Source: Hyaloscypha bicolor E (Eukaryota; Ascomycota; Leotiomycetes; Helotiales; Hyaloscyphaceae). Taken from it: a stretch of DNA of 64,000 nt. Of this stretch, positions 10,080-19,403 are shown piece by piece. The stretch is taken from assembly GCF_002865645.1 (NCBI RefSeq), contig NW_020194637.1:496001-560000 (forward strand), read 5' to 3'. Below the pieces are notes generated by a model. That model ran no database searches. It saw nothing but the letters and a program-made list of their open reading frames with translations, and was not told where the DNA came from. Positions within the stretch are counted from its first letter, which is position 1, and each line of letters opens with the position of its first letter. The translations under genes and the position numbers were made by a program.

Positions 10080-11549
10080 CTACGAATCTATCGGCATTTG
10101 GACCATAAGCGTCAGCAGCGACTGAACGATTTCTGCAGCCGCAAGAACAGTTGTCTCTCCTGGATTGTCATAGACGGGCGCAACTTCAACCACATCCGCA
10201 CCCACTACTTGAAGCCCCTTCAAACCATCAATAATCGTCAACATCTCGCGTGTAGACCATCCGCCTGGCTCTGAAGTTCCGGTTGCTTTGAGCACGTCAG
10301 TATGCACTTGCAAGGTCACAGGAGAGGTAATTTTTAACTGCACTTACCGGGAGCAAATGCCGGGTCCAGCGAGTCAATGTCGAGACTGATGTACACTTTG
10401 TTGTCACCAACCCGCTTCTTCAAGGCGTCTATGACGCCTTGTGAACCGATGAGATCGATATCTCGAGCGGTGATGATCGAAAAGCCGCAGCGATGGTCGT
10501 TGGAGAGGTCGTCTTTCTCGCGCATAACAGGAGCACGCACAGCTGCGTGGATGGACGAATTGAGAATGAGTCCCTATATTATCTTTTAGTTAATTTCCCC
10601 ACATAAAATTTCAAGAATATTGGTCTAGCCGTACCTCTTCGTGAGCAATATGGAGGAAAGTTCCATGATTCACACCACTGGAGACTCGTCAGTCTTTGAG
10701 AGATTGCCTGGTTAGAATATACTTACGCATACGTAGAGAGATTTCCACCAAGCACTTTTGGATCCCAAGTATCGAGGTGACTGTCGAAATGGATCACGGA
10801 CACAGCACCGAACCGATCATATGTCGAGCGGAGCGCCGCGAGAGTGGTTGTGTGGTCACCACCCAGAACAACGATACGTGGTATATGACCTTTCGCCGGA
10901 GTGGAGGATGGTTGTCCGGAGATGATCTAGTACAATTAGCGGGAATATTGAGTGCAGCTGGGGACTGGGGTTGATCTCGTGCGCTTTCTCAAGTTGCTTC
11001 AGTGCGATTCTGTTGTCGAGAAAGGTCATTCGCACATCACCACAGTCCACGATCTTTGCCCACGACATGAAAGTATTCTCTCCTAGTTGATCTGTTAGTG
11101 GAATCTTTGGAGAGTGGAGTGCAGTTTCAGCTACCCGTGTAAATGTTCCAAGCGTCACCCGGTGCAATCCGTTGTGATCCTCTGCGAATTCCAGCAGGTC
11201 CAAACCGAGCACCAGGCCTACCTGTGACACTCTATTGATACCTATTAGCTTCGGTATAATGACTTGGTACAATGGTTCTATTTACTGTATCAAAAGGAGC
11301 GCCGAGTATCGCAATATCATATTTGCCCGCCTCGCTATCATCCGGCTTGAAGCAATTGACGTATGGCAGGTTGGCAAAAGTAGTGAGTCCGAAGAACTCG
11401 CTATCTGTAGTCACGTCGATGAAGTCGTCCGCCATGAAAGTTTGGTGACGATGCGGCATCAGATGAGTTGCAGTGTGGTCATTGCGGTGGGAAAGTACGG
11501 GAAGGATCTGGGCAGAGATGCACAATGCAAGGATAAATGTGGAAGTCAT
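10080..11549 (-). CDS. secreted agmatinase/arginase-family ureohydrolase
   Basis: Seven exons are inferred: 11549-11286, 11231-11135, 11091-10976, 10926-10727, 10677-10635, 10573-10348 and 10285-10080, in consistent phase, giving 383 residues. The protein starts with a signal peptide (about residues 1-20, [15 protein letters not shown]). Ureohydrolase landmarks follow in order: [18 protein letters not shown], the metal-binding [46 protein letters not shown] and TGTSEPGGW. The family hydrolyses agmatine (or a related guanidino compound) to putrescine and urea with two Mn ions; the leader suggests secretion. The third intron begins AT rather than GT (10975), so without splicing there the frame shifts. 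The family identification is firm; whether this allele is functional is uncertain. Confidence 0.88.
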
Positions 11550-12350
11550 TTTGCTGACTGATACTGTGCAATGCTTGAGAAGTGATGAGTGAAAAGTAGA
11601 GGACCTTGTTTGGCATGAGAGGAAAGGTCCACCTTTTATTCAGTCTGTCCAGCCTTTCTCGTCGGGTGTACTTACCTGAAGTGGGGTGGCAGAACTCTCA
11701 CCCAACCAGAGCCTATCAGATCTAAGTCTATTTCTACGGTAAAGAGCATTCTTTCATCATTGGTCGCCACCGTCTGCGTTGCGGCAGATAGCTGTCGATG
11801 CTCCCAACCTTGTGGAGAGAAGAAAGGTGGAGATGGCCGAGTGCCTGGAGTCAAAGTTGGCTCGGCAGTGAGGAAAAGTGGGGCACTTCTAGGCTCTTAT
11901 GCCCTGGAATTACAGGGCTTAAACGCTAGAAAGATCTGCATTTCACGATCTGTTGATCGAATCGTCCCAATGATAAATAAGCTATCTCAGCGGTAAAGCG
12001 CGTTGAGGTGATCATTGAGAGGTCGTAATAGGGCGACTAATGTTTGAGGCAGACCACATCCGATGCTGTCAACAGACAGTCGGCACAAGCCGGCGGCCGC
12101 GGCCAAGAAAAGGAGGGGCAAAAGAAGCCTTCGTTCTCTCAATCGGCCTGCTACTGTGGGACTAGCGTTGCGAACGTCTCCATCTTCTCTCCCTTTTGAG
12201 CATCCAACCACCAACACCACCACAGAGAAAGATGGCTGTAGACATGGGAATACTTAAGAGTCAATCTCGCCCCCTCCCGAAGCGAGGAAATTGTCTTGTA
12301 TTAACCTCAAACCTGTGTTCACGATCAGAAAAGCACAATCAACCCCCACC
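11550..12350. other. divergent intergenic region
   Basis: This is the shared upstream sequence of the agmatinase (minus) and the permease (plus). It contains a purine/pyrimidine-biased leader before 12351. I see no additional gene or clear operator. Confidence 0.5.
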
Positions 12351-14572
12351 ATGAGCAAGCAAACAATTCAGTCCTCGGATGAAAAAGCCTGGAGCGATGT
12401 TGAAAGCAATACGCTCGTCATCTCTGATGACGATGCGTTAATGAAAGCTACGGGCAAGGTTGGAGAGCTCAAGAGGTAAGATTTCTTCTGCTCCGATTTA
12501 CGATATCTCCCACTAACGACTTCAGGGTGTACAACTTCTGGACTTGTGCGTCTACTCCTCGCTCATAAGGTGATGATGGAATGCATCCTGATATATTTTA
12601 TAGTATGCGCATACCAGGTCATGATCATGTGCAGCTGGAGCTGCAACATCATCCTCTATGGAACAGTCTTCGATCTCGGTGGTAAGAAAGCCTTCTGTCT
12701 CGGGCCATTGAGCCTAGCTGACGTTATTATTCCTAGGACCAATGGCTCTTGTTTATGGGACGTAAGTCAAGTTCAACTATTCCTCGTAATATATCAGTTC
12801 CTGACGTCTCCCAGGCTTGTCGTCGCTGTTGGCCAAACAATCCTCATGTGCTCAATCGCCGAATTCTCCTCCATCTGGCCCACAGCTGGCGGTCAACAAT
12901 ACTACACGCAAGCTCTCGCAACCGGAAAAATGCGTCCCTTTCTGTCCTACGTCGTCGGTTGGGCTGTCCTCTTCGGCGAGATCTCCATGGGATCAAGCTG
13001 CAGTCTGAATTCCGCAAGCATCATCCGAAGCTTTGTCGAAGTCACGCATCCAGACTTCGTTTGGCCCTCTTGGCTGACCTGGCTCGTGTACTCACTCTTC
13101 CTCATCGCACCCTATCTACAGAACTACTTCCCGAAGCACTTGCCCGCTATGAATGTGCTGGGTGCAGTGTGGACTGTTGGCGGAGGACTCGCTTGGGCAA
13201 TCTCCTTCCTGGCCCTCGCTCCAAAGCAGAATGCCGATTTCGTGTTCAAGTGGTTTTTGAATAATTCTGGATATGAGAGTAGTGGATGGGTCTTCATCAT
13301 GAGTCTGTACACCCCGATCTTTGGCCTCTATGGCACGGATGGGCTTTTGCATCTTCTGGAAGAGACGAAGAACCCTTCGTACGTTGCGCCTGTAAGTTTA
13401 CCTCCCCAAAGCAGGATCCACAGTGCTGATTGAATAAAACAGCGAGCTGTCGTATGGTCAATGGTCTTCTGCAGCTTGACATCCTGGGCCAGCGTCTTGG
13501 TAATCCTCTTCTGTGCCGGCGACTGGGAAGCCTACATGTCAGGCAGCCAACCATACATGAACTGGTTCATGGATGTCCTGGGTAGTACCTGGGGTGGAGG
13601 CATGTTCTGCGCCATTGTAACGATGGGCATCAACTATCTCGTCATCGTCGGCACCAATACCGCAGCCTCCAGACTCGCCTGGTCCATGGCCCGCGACGCT
13701 GCACTCCCCTTCTCCTCATACTTCGCCAAAATCAGCACCAAGTTCAACATCCCGCTTCGTGCTCTCACCGGCGTCCTGGCCATAGACCTCATCCTCGGTC
13801 TCATTGTTCTCGGTAGCGACTATGGCTTCCAAGCTGTTGTCAGTTGTGGGGGTATTTGCTTTCAGATCGGGTACGCGATCCCAATCGTCACTCTCCTGAT
13901 TCGAGGAAGGAAGGTCTTGCCACCGCATCCGAATTTTGACTTGGGGAGATGGGGATATGCGATCAACATCATCTCGGTGGGGTGGAGTGCATTGATTATT
14001 GTTATGCTTTTGTGAGTATTCTTTCTTCAATACTTTTCTCGGTTTCCGATTCTCGGTGCTTGTTTCTAGGTTCTCAGTTCCGGATTTTGAAGTCTTGGTT
14101 CTGTATTCCGGGATCTCAATTCCTGGTCCTAAGGTCTGGGTTCTCGGTTCCGATTTCGGGTTTGAGTTTTGAGATCTCTGATCTTGTTTCTCAGGTCTAG
14201 AATCTCAGTTCTGGAATCTCAGTTCTGAATTCCCATCCCTCAATTCTCGAAACCCTTTATCGGATACCCAGTTCACTTCTTTCTCATCGCTTGGCCAGCT
14301 TATTTCATTTGTGTCTTGTTTCGAGCCTTTCACTAACGCCCGCCAGCTTCCCAATGTACCTCCCAGTCAACCTCTCGAACCTCGGCAACATGAACTGGTC
14401 CATCGTCGTCATAGGCGCGATCATCGTCCTTCCAGGAGTATACTGGGTTACGCATGCGAGACATGTGTATATTAAGGAAAGCGATTCTGTGCTCGGTGGT
14501 GAGGGGCAGGGGCCTGTGGTTGAAGGCATTTCGAGATCGGGGACATCTATTGCTGCGGGAACGAAGCAATGA
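12351..14572 (+). CDS. amino-acid/GABA-type permease (APC superfamily)
   Basis: Seven exons are inferred: 12351-12475, 12526-12545, 12604-12681, 12737-12761, 12815-13391, 13443-14011 and 14347-14572, in continuous phase, giving 539 residues. After a hydrophilic N-terminus the protein reads RVYNFWT-LCAYQVMIMCSWS, then GTVFDLGGPMALVYG and SIWPTAGGQQYYTQALA, typical of fungal GABA/choline-type permeases, with about twelve hydrophobic segments to the end. It would carry amino acids, GABA or a related compound across the plasma or an internal membrane. The exact substrate cannot be read. Four of the first five exons are very small. The last intron, 335 bp, is full of short degenerate repeats. The start ATG lies in CACCATGAG. 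Confidence 0.92.
14012..14346 (+). repeat. degenerate minisatellite inside permease intron 6
   Basis: Between donor GTGAGT and acceptor CGCCAG the intron consists largely of imperfect copies of a roughly 10-14 bp unit of the kind GGTTCTCGGTTCCGA (for example around 14036, 14067, 14090, 14150 and 14190). The other introns of the gene are 49-58 bp, so this array accounts for the extra length. Confidence 0.7.
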
Positions 14573-16419
14573 GTTTCTAAGTTAGGTTTGGGATGGAGTT
14601 GCTTTTGATTTATAACGTGTTATTTGGATTGTTTATGAATCGTGGAAAGGTTTTTTAACATTACAACATTGGGGCCAGAAGACTTGATCGCTGACTCTCA
14701 CGGGCAGTGGTCACAAAAGTTGTCTCTCACAACTCGTATGAGACCACACGAAATTCTATTGTAATCCCTATAGCAAGTAAAGAAAGGAATGGAAGCTCTT
14801 CTATCGAGCCCACCCATCTGCATCCTGACAGAGATTTTCTCTGAAGACACCCCTTTTCTATACCTGACCATGATTCATTCGCTACCACCAATCCTAACTA
14901 AATCTTGAAAAGATTGAAGATTGCCCACCTCATTGGACGACAGAAACATTCAAAGCTTTAAATCCTAGCCATTCTGCCGTCATTGGTCACCATCACTCTT
15001 GAATTATCAAGCTTAAATCGTCTCCCCAATCAATCTCCCTGGGCTTGAGCTCCGACTCAGCCCTACTCCGTCTGGAGCCCACGCATTCTGTCGCCCAGGC
15101 TCCAACATCCATACCTCGTATCCCGTATCTCGTATCCTCACATCCACCAAGTCATCTGCTCCACGTTCACAAATCCCTTCTTGAACATTCCTCTTCCTCA
15201 CTCGATTCCCTTTTTCCTTTTCTCGTACCCGGCAACGCATCATTGGCCCCATCCAAAGAAGCTTAACCCCCAAATCTTAAAATTTTGGCGCGCCATCGTT
15301 TCGGCCGCCCCCAGGATCTTTGCACAGCCTCATCCCATCAGCCCTGAAAACCTAAAATCTAATTTTTGCTCGCCCCCCCTGCCGCCACTCCCTCACTCAA
15401 CCTGCCCCTGAAAGACAAAAAATGATCTACCACCGCGTATCTCCGACTCCTCCGCCTCCCTCGACCCCATCCCATCCCATTCCTTCTCAGTGCTCACATC
15501 GTCCAAACCATTCCGCGCCTTCCGATCACAATACGATTATACGAACCATTCACTGTGTCCGTGGCGCACTTGTCGTGCGCTGCTCTGCTGCGGGGGGAAG
15601 GCAAGTTCCGTGACACTGCACCCATCCGCCACGCATCCATCCGTGGAGGTGGTGTGCGCGGATCATCTGATCCGATTCGCAACCCGCGTGGCGCGGATCC
15701 AGAAGCCCTCCTTCCAAGACGATGTCTTATCGCTCGTACGTTTAGAAAGAAATGGCGCGCCTCGATCTTCCGGCCGGTAGTCGATTTTTTGGGGGGAGGG
15801 GAGGGGAAAGGCAGTTTGCTATAACCTTATAGTGAGTATTTGCACCGGTTGTGTATTTCAAACAAGTAATCGCTTTGCTAACTTTCTATGCCATCGATAG
15901 TATCCACGATGCATAATCCCAGATCTATGTAGTGTATCGACCACGCTTGCAAATAATCAGAGCCACGTCAATGTACATCAAGTTCCCCCAATAATCGACA
16001 GGTTTTCTCAACCAAAGTATCCCTTCTCCTATCTATCCATCTCCCTCGTTCTCTCTCTTCCTTTCTTTCCCCCTCGTCGTTTTGTTTGATCTTTGGAGTA
16101 TCCAATTATCTTTAGGTTGTGCTGGAACCAGGGAGCCCCGACTCGGGCCCTCTGTACTCTCGATAGTGGACAGGAGATAAAGGAGGCTGTTTCGCCTTCG
16201 CTTAGCTTCCGCTAAAGAGACCAGTTACTTCACTTCACTTCACTTCAACGCAGAGGATTTAAAGCCGTTGCACCCAGAAAATTGCGGTAATAGCTATCTA
16301 TATGCTATCGTCCCCGATTTTAACATTACATTTCCCATCTGCGAAGGAGAAGGGCTAGAGCGTTTATCGGTAATAAATAGTTGGGGTAAGTAAGCAGATC
16401 TGACCCACGGGCACAACTA
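14573..16419. other. convergent intergenic region, 1.8 kb
   Basis: The permease and squalene-synthase genes point toward each other across this stretch. Several overlapping CT-rich frames occur between 15000 and 15800, but none has codon character or a recognisable domain. Homopurine/homopyrimidine runs at 15793-15810 and 16020-16075 are compositional. Confidence 0.5.
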
Positions 16420-17988
16420 CTATAGCTCCCCATGAGCGATGGGAGGACCTCCCATGGCATTACCCTGTTGGGTATCCAGAATCTTTTCCTTGTCGGGAAA
16501 GATGTTTCTCTTTGTGAGTTCTCCAAGGGTCGCCATATCGAACCTCGCTCCGGTGCGGTACGCAATTCCAACCTTGATTGATTAACGTTAGCAGATTCGT
16601 GCCGAGGAAACTGAACGACCGACGACCTTACCAGGATCGCCAAAATGAAGAATAGCGTGCCCAACATGGCAAGCAGGAGGTAGAAGACATCGCTCTTCGC
16701 CTGACCATCGAGAGCCTCGGCCTTGTCGGTGACTACTACTCCACTCCCACCATCCCTGGCCAATCGAGCAAGACCCTTTCGATCCCGCGAATGATAGGCA
16801 GATTCGATGAACTGCTCAACTTTGCCACAGGCAATACCGATGTCGACGAAGTTGGGATCCCTCGGGGTGTTCTTCTTGCGTATCCGGCGCACGTATCGCT
16901 TGAAGACCGCATAGACGGTGCGCAGGTCCCGCGACGCTTCCATCATCAACCGCGCCGCGTCGCCCTTCGTGATCTTCACGCTGGCCTCGAAGATGCGGGG
17001 GTTCTGGAAGACGAGCTCCAGCGTGGCGATGGCCATCGCCTGGGGGATGGCGACGAAGGTGAAGACGCCCGGCTCCTTGATCCCCGCCATGTAGGAGAGG
17101 CACGCCTCCACATGTCTCAGCGAGTTCAGGACCATCTCCGAACTGCAGGCGAGCGCTGCCTCGCGGTGTCTGCGCTCGAAGAGATCGTCGAACTGGTCCA
17201 CGTGCTTCGCCCAGATTGCCTGGGGCCAGAAGCGCCGCTGGTCGTCGAAGTCCTCGCGTACGTCGCGGATGATGTTTGTCTTCTGCAGGAACTGGCCCAT
17301 GGATTCCGCAAGCTCGGGCTGCTTGCTCAAAGCCGGATTCGCGAAGCCGTCGTCCACGAAGAACCGCGTCAATCCGTCTCCCACGAGCCCTGCCACGTAG
17401 TGGCAATATAGCTCGTACTCCTCGATCGTGTTGACGCCGTTGGTGTTGGCATAGTCAGCCATGCCGTTTCCCATCTTGCGTGTGATGTCCTTGATGATGT
17501 CCCTGTACCTCGGGTCAATCAGCTTGAGCTCCGTGATCACGTCGTTGAAGTGGACGAGAAGCTCGCGGTCCTTCTCGTTCGGGCCATTCTTGTCGTACGT
17601 CCAGCCATCCTTCTCAAGAACCGTCTCGAAGCTGCGCAGCAACGGCTCCTTCTCCTCCAGAGAGATGGTCATGTCATCCTCGATCGTGTCTAGTCCGCGC
17701 AGCACCAGATAGAACAGGGCTACCGGGACAACCAGGTCGGGATTGAGTTCTTGCACAACCATGGCGAAGCTCCGGCTGGTCATCTTGAGCCATTTGAAAC
17801 AATCCGCAAGCGTCGCTGACTCGTTGGAGAGGTCGCGAGAATAAGCTGGTTCATGCCACATCTTCCTATGGATATCTTAGCCTCCATGTATATCTCTAGC
17901 GATTTCTTGGGGATGCCAACCACTTTATTATAGATCTTAATTGGTTGGGATGCACCGCAAAGTACAGGACCTGGCCTAAGATCCCCAT
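16420..17988 (-). CDS. ERG9: squalene synthase (farnesyl-diphosphate farnesyltransferase)
   Basis: Three exons are inferred: 17988-17921, 17865-16632 and 16572-16420, giving 484 residues, the usual fungal length. Exon 1 supplies MGILGQVLYFAVHPNQLRS and joins at ...KW-K-MWHEP. The two Asp-rich substrate/Mg motifs are at about 82-87 (DTIEDD) and 224-231 (DVREDFDD), with YCHYVAGLVGDGL between them. A C-terminal membrane anchor (begins DVFYLLLAMLGTLFFILAIL) continues into the last exon. The enzyme joins two farnesyl diphosphates to presqualene diphosphate and reduces it to squalene, the first step committed to ergosterol, on the ER membrane. The first donor (GTTGGC) is weak, but the resulting N-terminus matches the family. 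If the last intron (16631-16573) were read through, a wrong C-terminus would result. Confidence 0.97.
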
Positions 17989-18397
17989 GTTGACAATTCG
18001 GACTTGGTCGTGATGAGAGAGGGAGTTCTTGAGTTATACATTAATGGCGATGATATGGCTGCTATAAGTCGTGATCGAGGGTCTGGTGGGGCAAGGCGAT
18101 CAACGCATTGTCCAATTGCGCGGACGCGTCGTCGGTGGTTGTTCGCCCCGGCTCTAAACCCAAATGGCACTAGTCTGTCTATTTCACGTGATCTCACTTC
18201 CTTTACTTCTGTCATGATCTCGTGAAGGTCCTTCTCTAGATACGCAATTGAAGAGTTGTCCATCCCTCTGTAATAAAACATAATTGTACAACTCACCTGC
18301 CTTTCGCCTGTACAAAAAAGTGGGGGTTTTTCCTTTTCCGGCGACAGTTATCAATTGTCAGCCCACTCCTTTCTTTCCTCGAGCTGAACTGCCTGCC

Positions 18398-18450
18398 CTG
18401 CAGCACTCTGCAGAAAGGCGGAAGCCGCCTTTCTGCATCGAGCGCTGCAG
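18398..18450. repeat. strong hairpin / inverted repeat
   Basis: A perfect 13-bp stem, TGCAGAAAGGCGG (18409-18421) and its complement (18425-18437), has a 3-base AAG loop. It extends outward through CTGCAGC-CTC (18398-18408) and its partner (18438-18450) with one mismatch and a 2-base bulge. It lies about 0.4-0.46 kb upstream of the squalene synthase start. Confidence 0.8.
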
Positions 18451-18615
18451 TCGCAGGGTATGCAAGCCATCGGGCATCCCGTTACAGCTAGTCTCGACTA
18501 GTGCGAGGAGTAAGCGAATATTGAATGAGAGGATCGGAAAATGTGGATTGAGTTGAGTGCCGAGGGGGCTGAGGTTGTGCAACGAAAAATGAATGGGCAA
18601 AGGGCTGGCACAAAT

Positions 18616-18650
18616 GTAAGGCAAAGTAAGATAAGGTAAGGTAAGGTAAG
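18616..18650. repeat. GTAAG microsatellite
   Basis: Imperfect repeats of GTAAG/ATAAG (about seven units) lie between 18616 and 18650, with no apparent function. Confidence 0.6.
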
Positions 18651-19403
18651 CAGCGTGGGGATTGCACGACGGTGCAACGTTGCCGATTGAGTTCCTCGGG
18701 AATCGGGGATGCGCGGTGGCGGTACGGGGTATGGATATGCGTTATGCATGTGTGCATGCATGCAATAAGCCTGCGAGATATGAGCTGAGATACAACGGGC
18801 AAGGGAAGGAAGGATTTTTGGAAGGGGGTTCGGATGTGTGCGGTACCCGGTGATAGCCCCTGCGATAAGAGGATTTTGATCAGCTGAGATACGTCGAGGG
18901 AATACAGAACCCTGAAATCTCTTTTGTATGAAATTTGCCAGCTAGGACACAATGTGAAACTGCATCCTAATTCTGTTTCGTTTAGAAATGTGAGGGAGAG
19001 GAAGGAAGGGGAGAGGAAGGAAGGGGAGGGGGCCGGAAAGGGGAGATAAGATGGCTCCACGCGGAAGTTGCAAGGTGGACGGTTCCGAAGAGGTAACGTG
19101 GACAAGTTAGAAGTAGCATCCTACAATTGCAGATCACAAACAGGAGAAAACTGAGAGTGTTTATAAACAAAGGGTAAATCGTAATTAGTATGGCGGACTG
19201 GCTGGCTAAATAAACAAGATTGAAGATGCTATTCCATGCCACAAAACTCCGCGAAACTCCGTCGCTGTTTACACCCCAAAACTCCAAGTGTCGAAATGAC
19301 ATGCCATACAGGTATATGTTGATCTTTTTCTACTCATCTATATATCCCCTTCAAATTACTCCTTCTCCCCCTCATTGCACACCACGAGACGCTCCTTCGC
19401 CGC

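Larger units (their letters stand above)
17989..19403. other. squalene synthase upstream region
   Basis: This is non-coding sequence upstream of squalene synthase (minus) and downstream of the GT2 gene. It holds a strong hairpin at 18398-18450 (listed separately), a GTAAG microsatellite around 18616-18650 and a GGAAG-rich purine tract at 18986-19040. No gene is evident. Confidence 0.5.

Noticed and set aside
16791..17411. 206-codon plus-strand frame
   Set aside because: It is the antisense shadow of squalene synthase, caused by GC-rich third codon positions.
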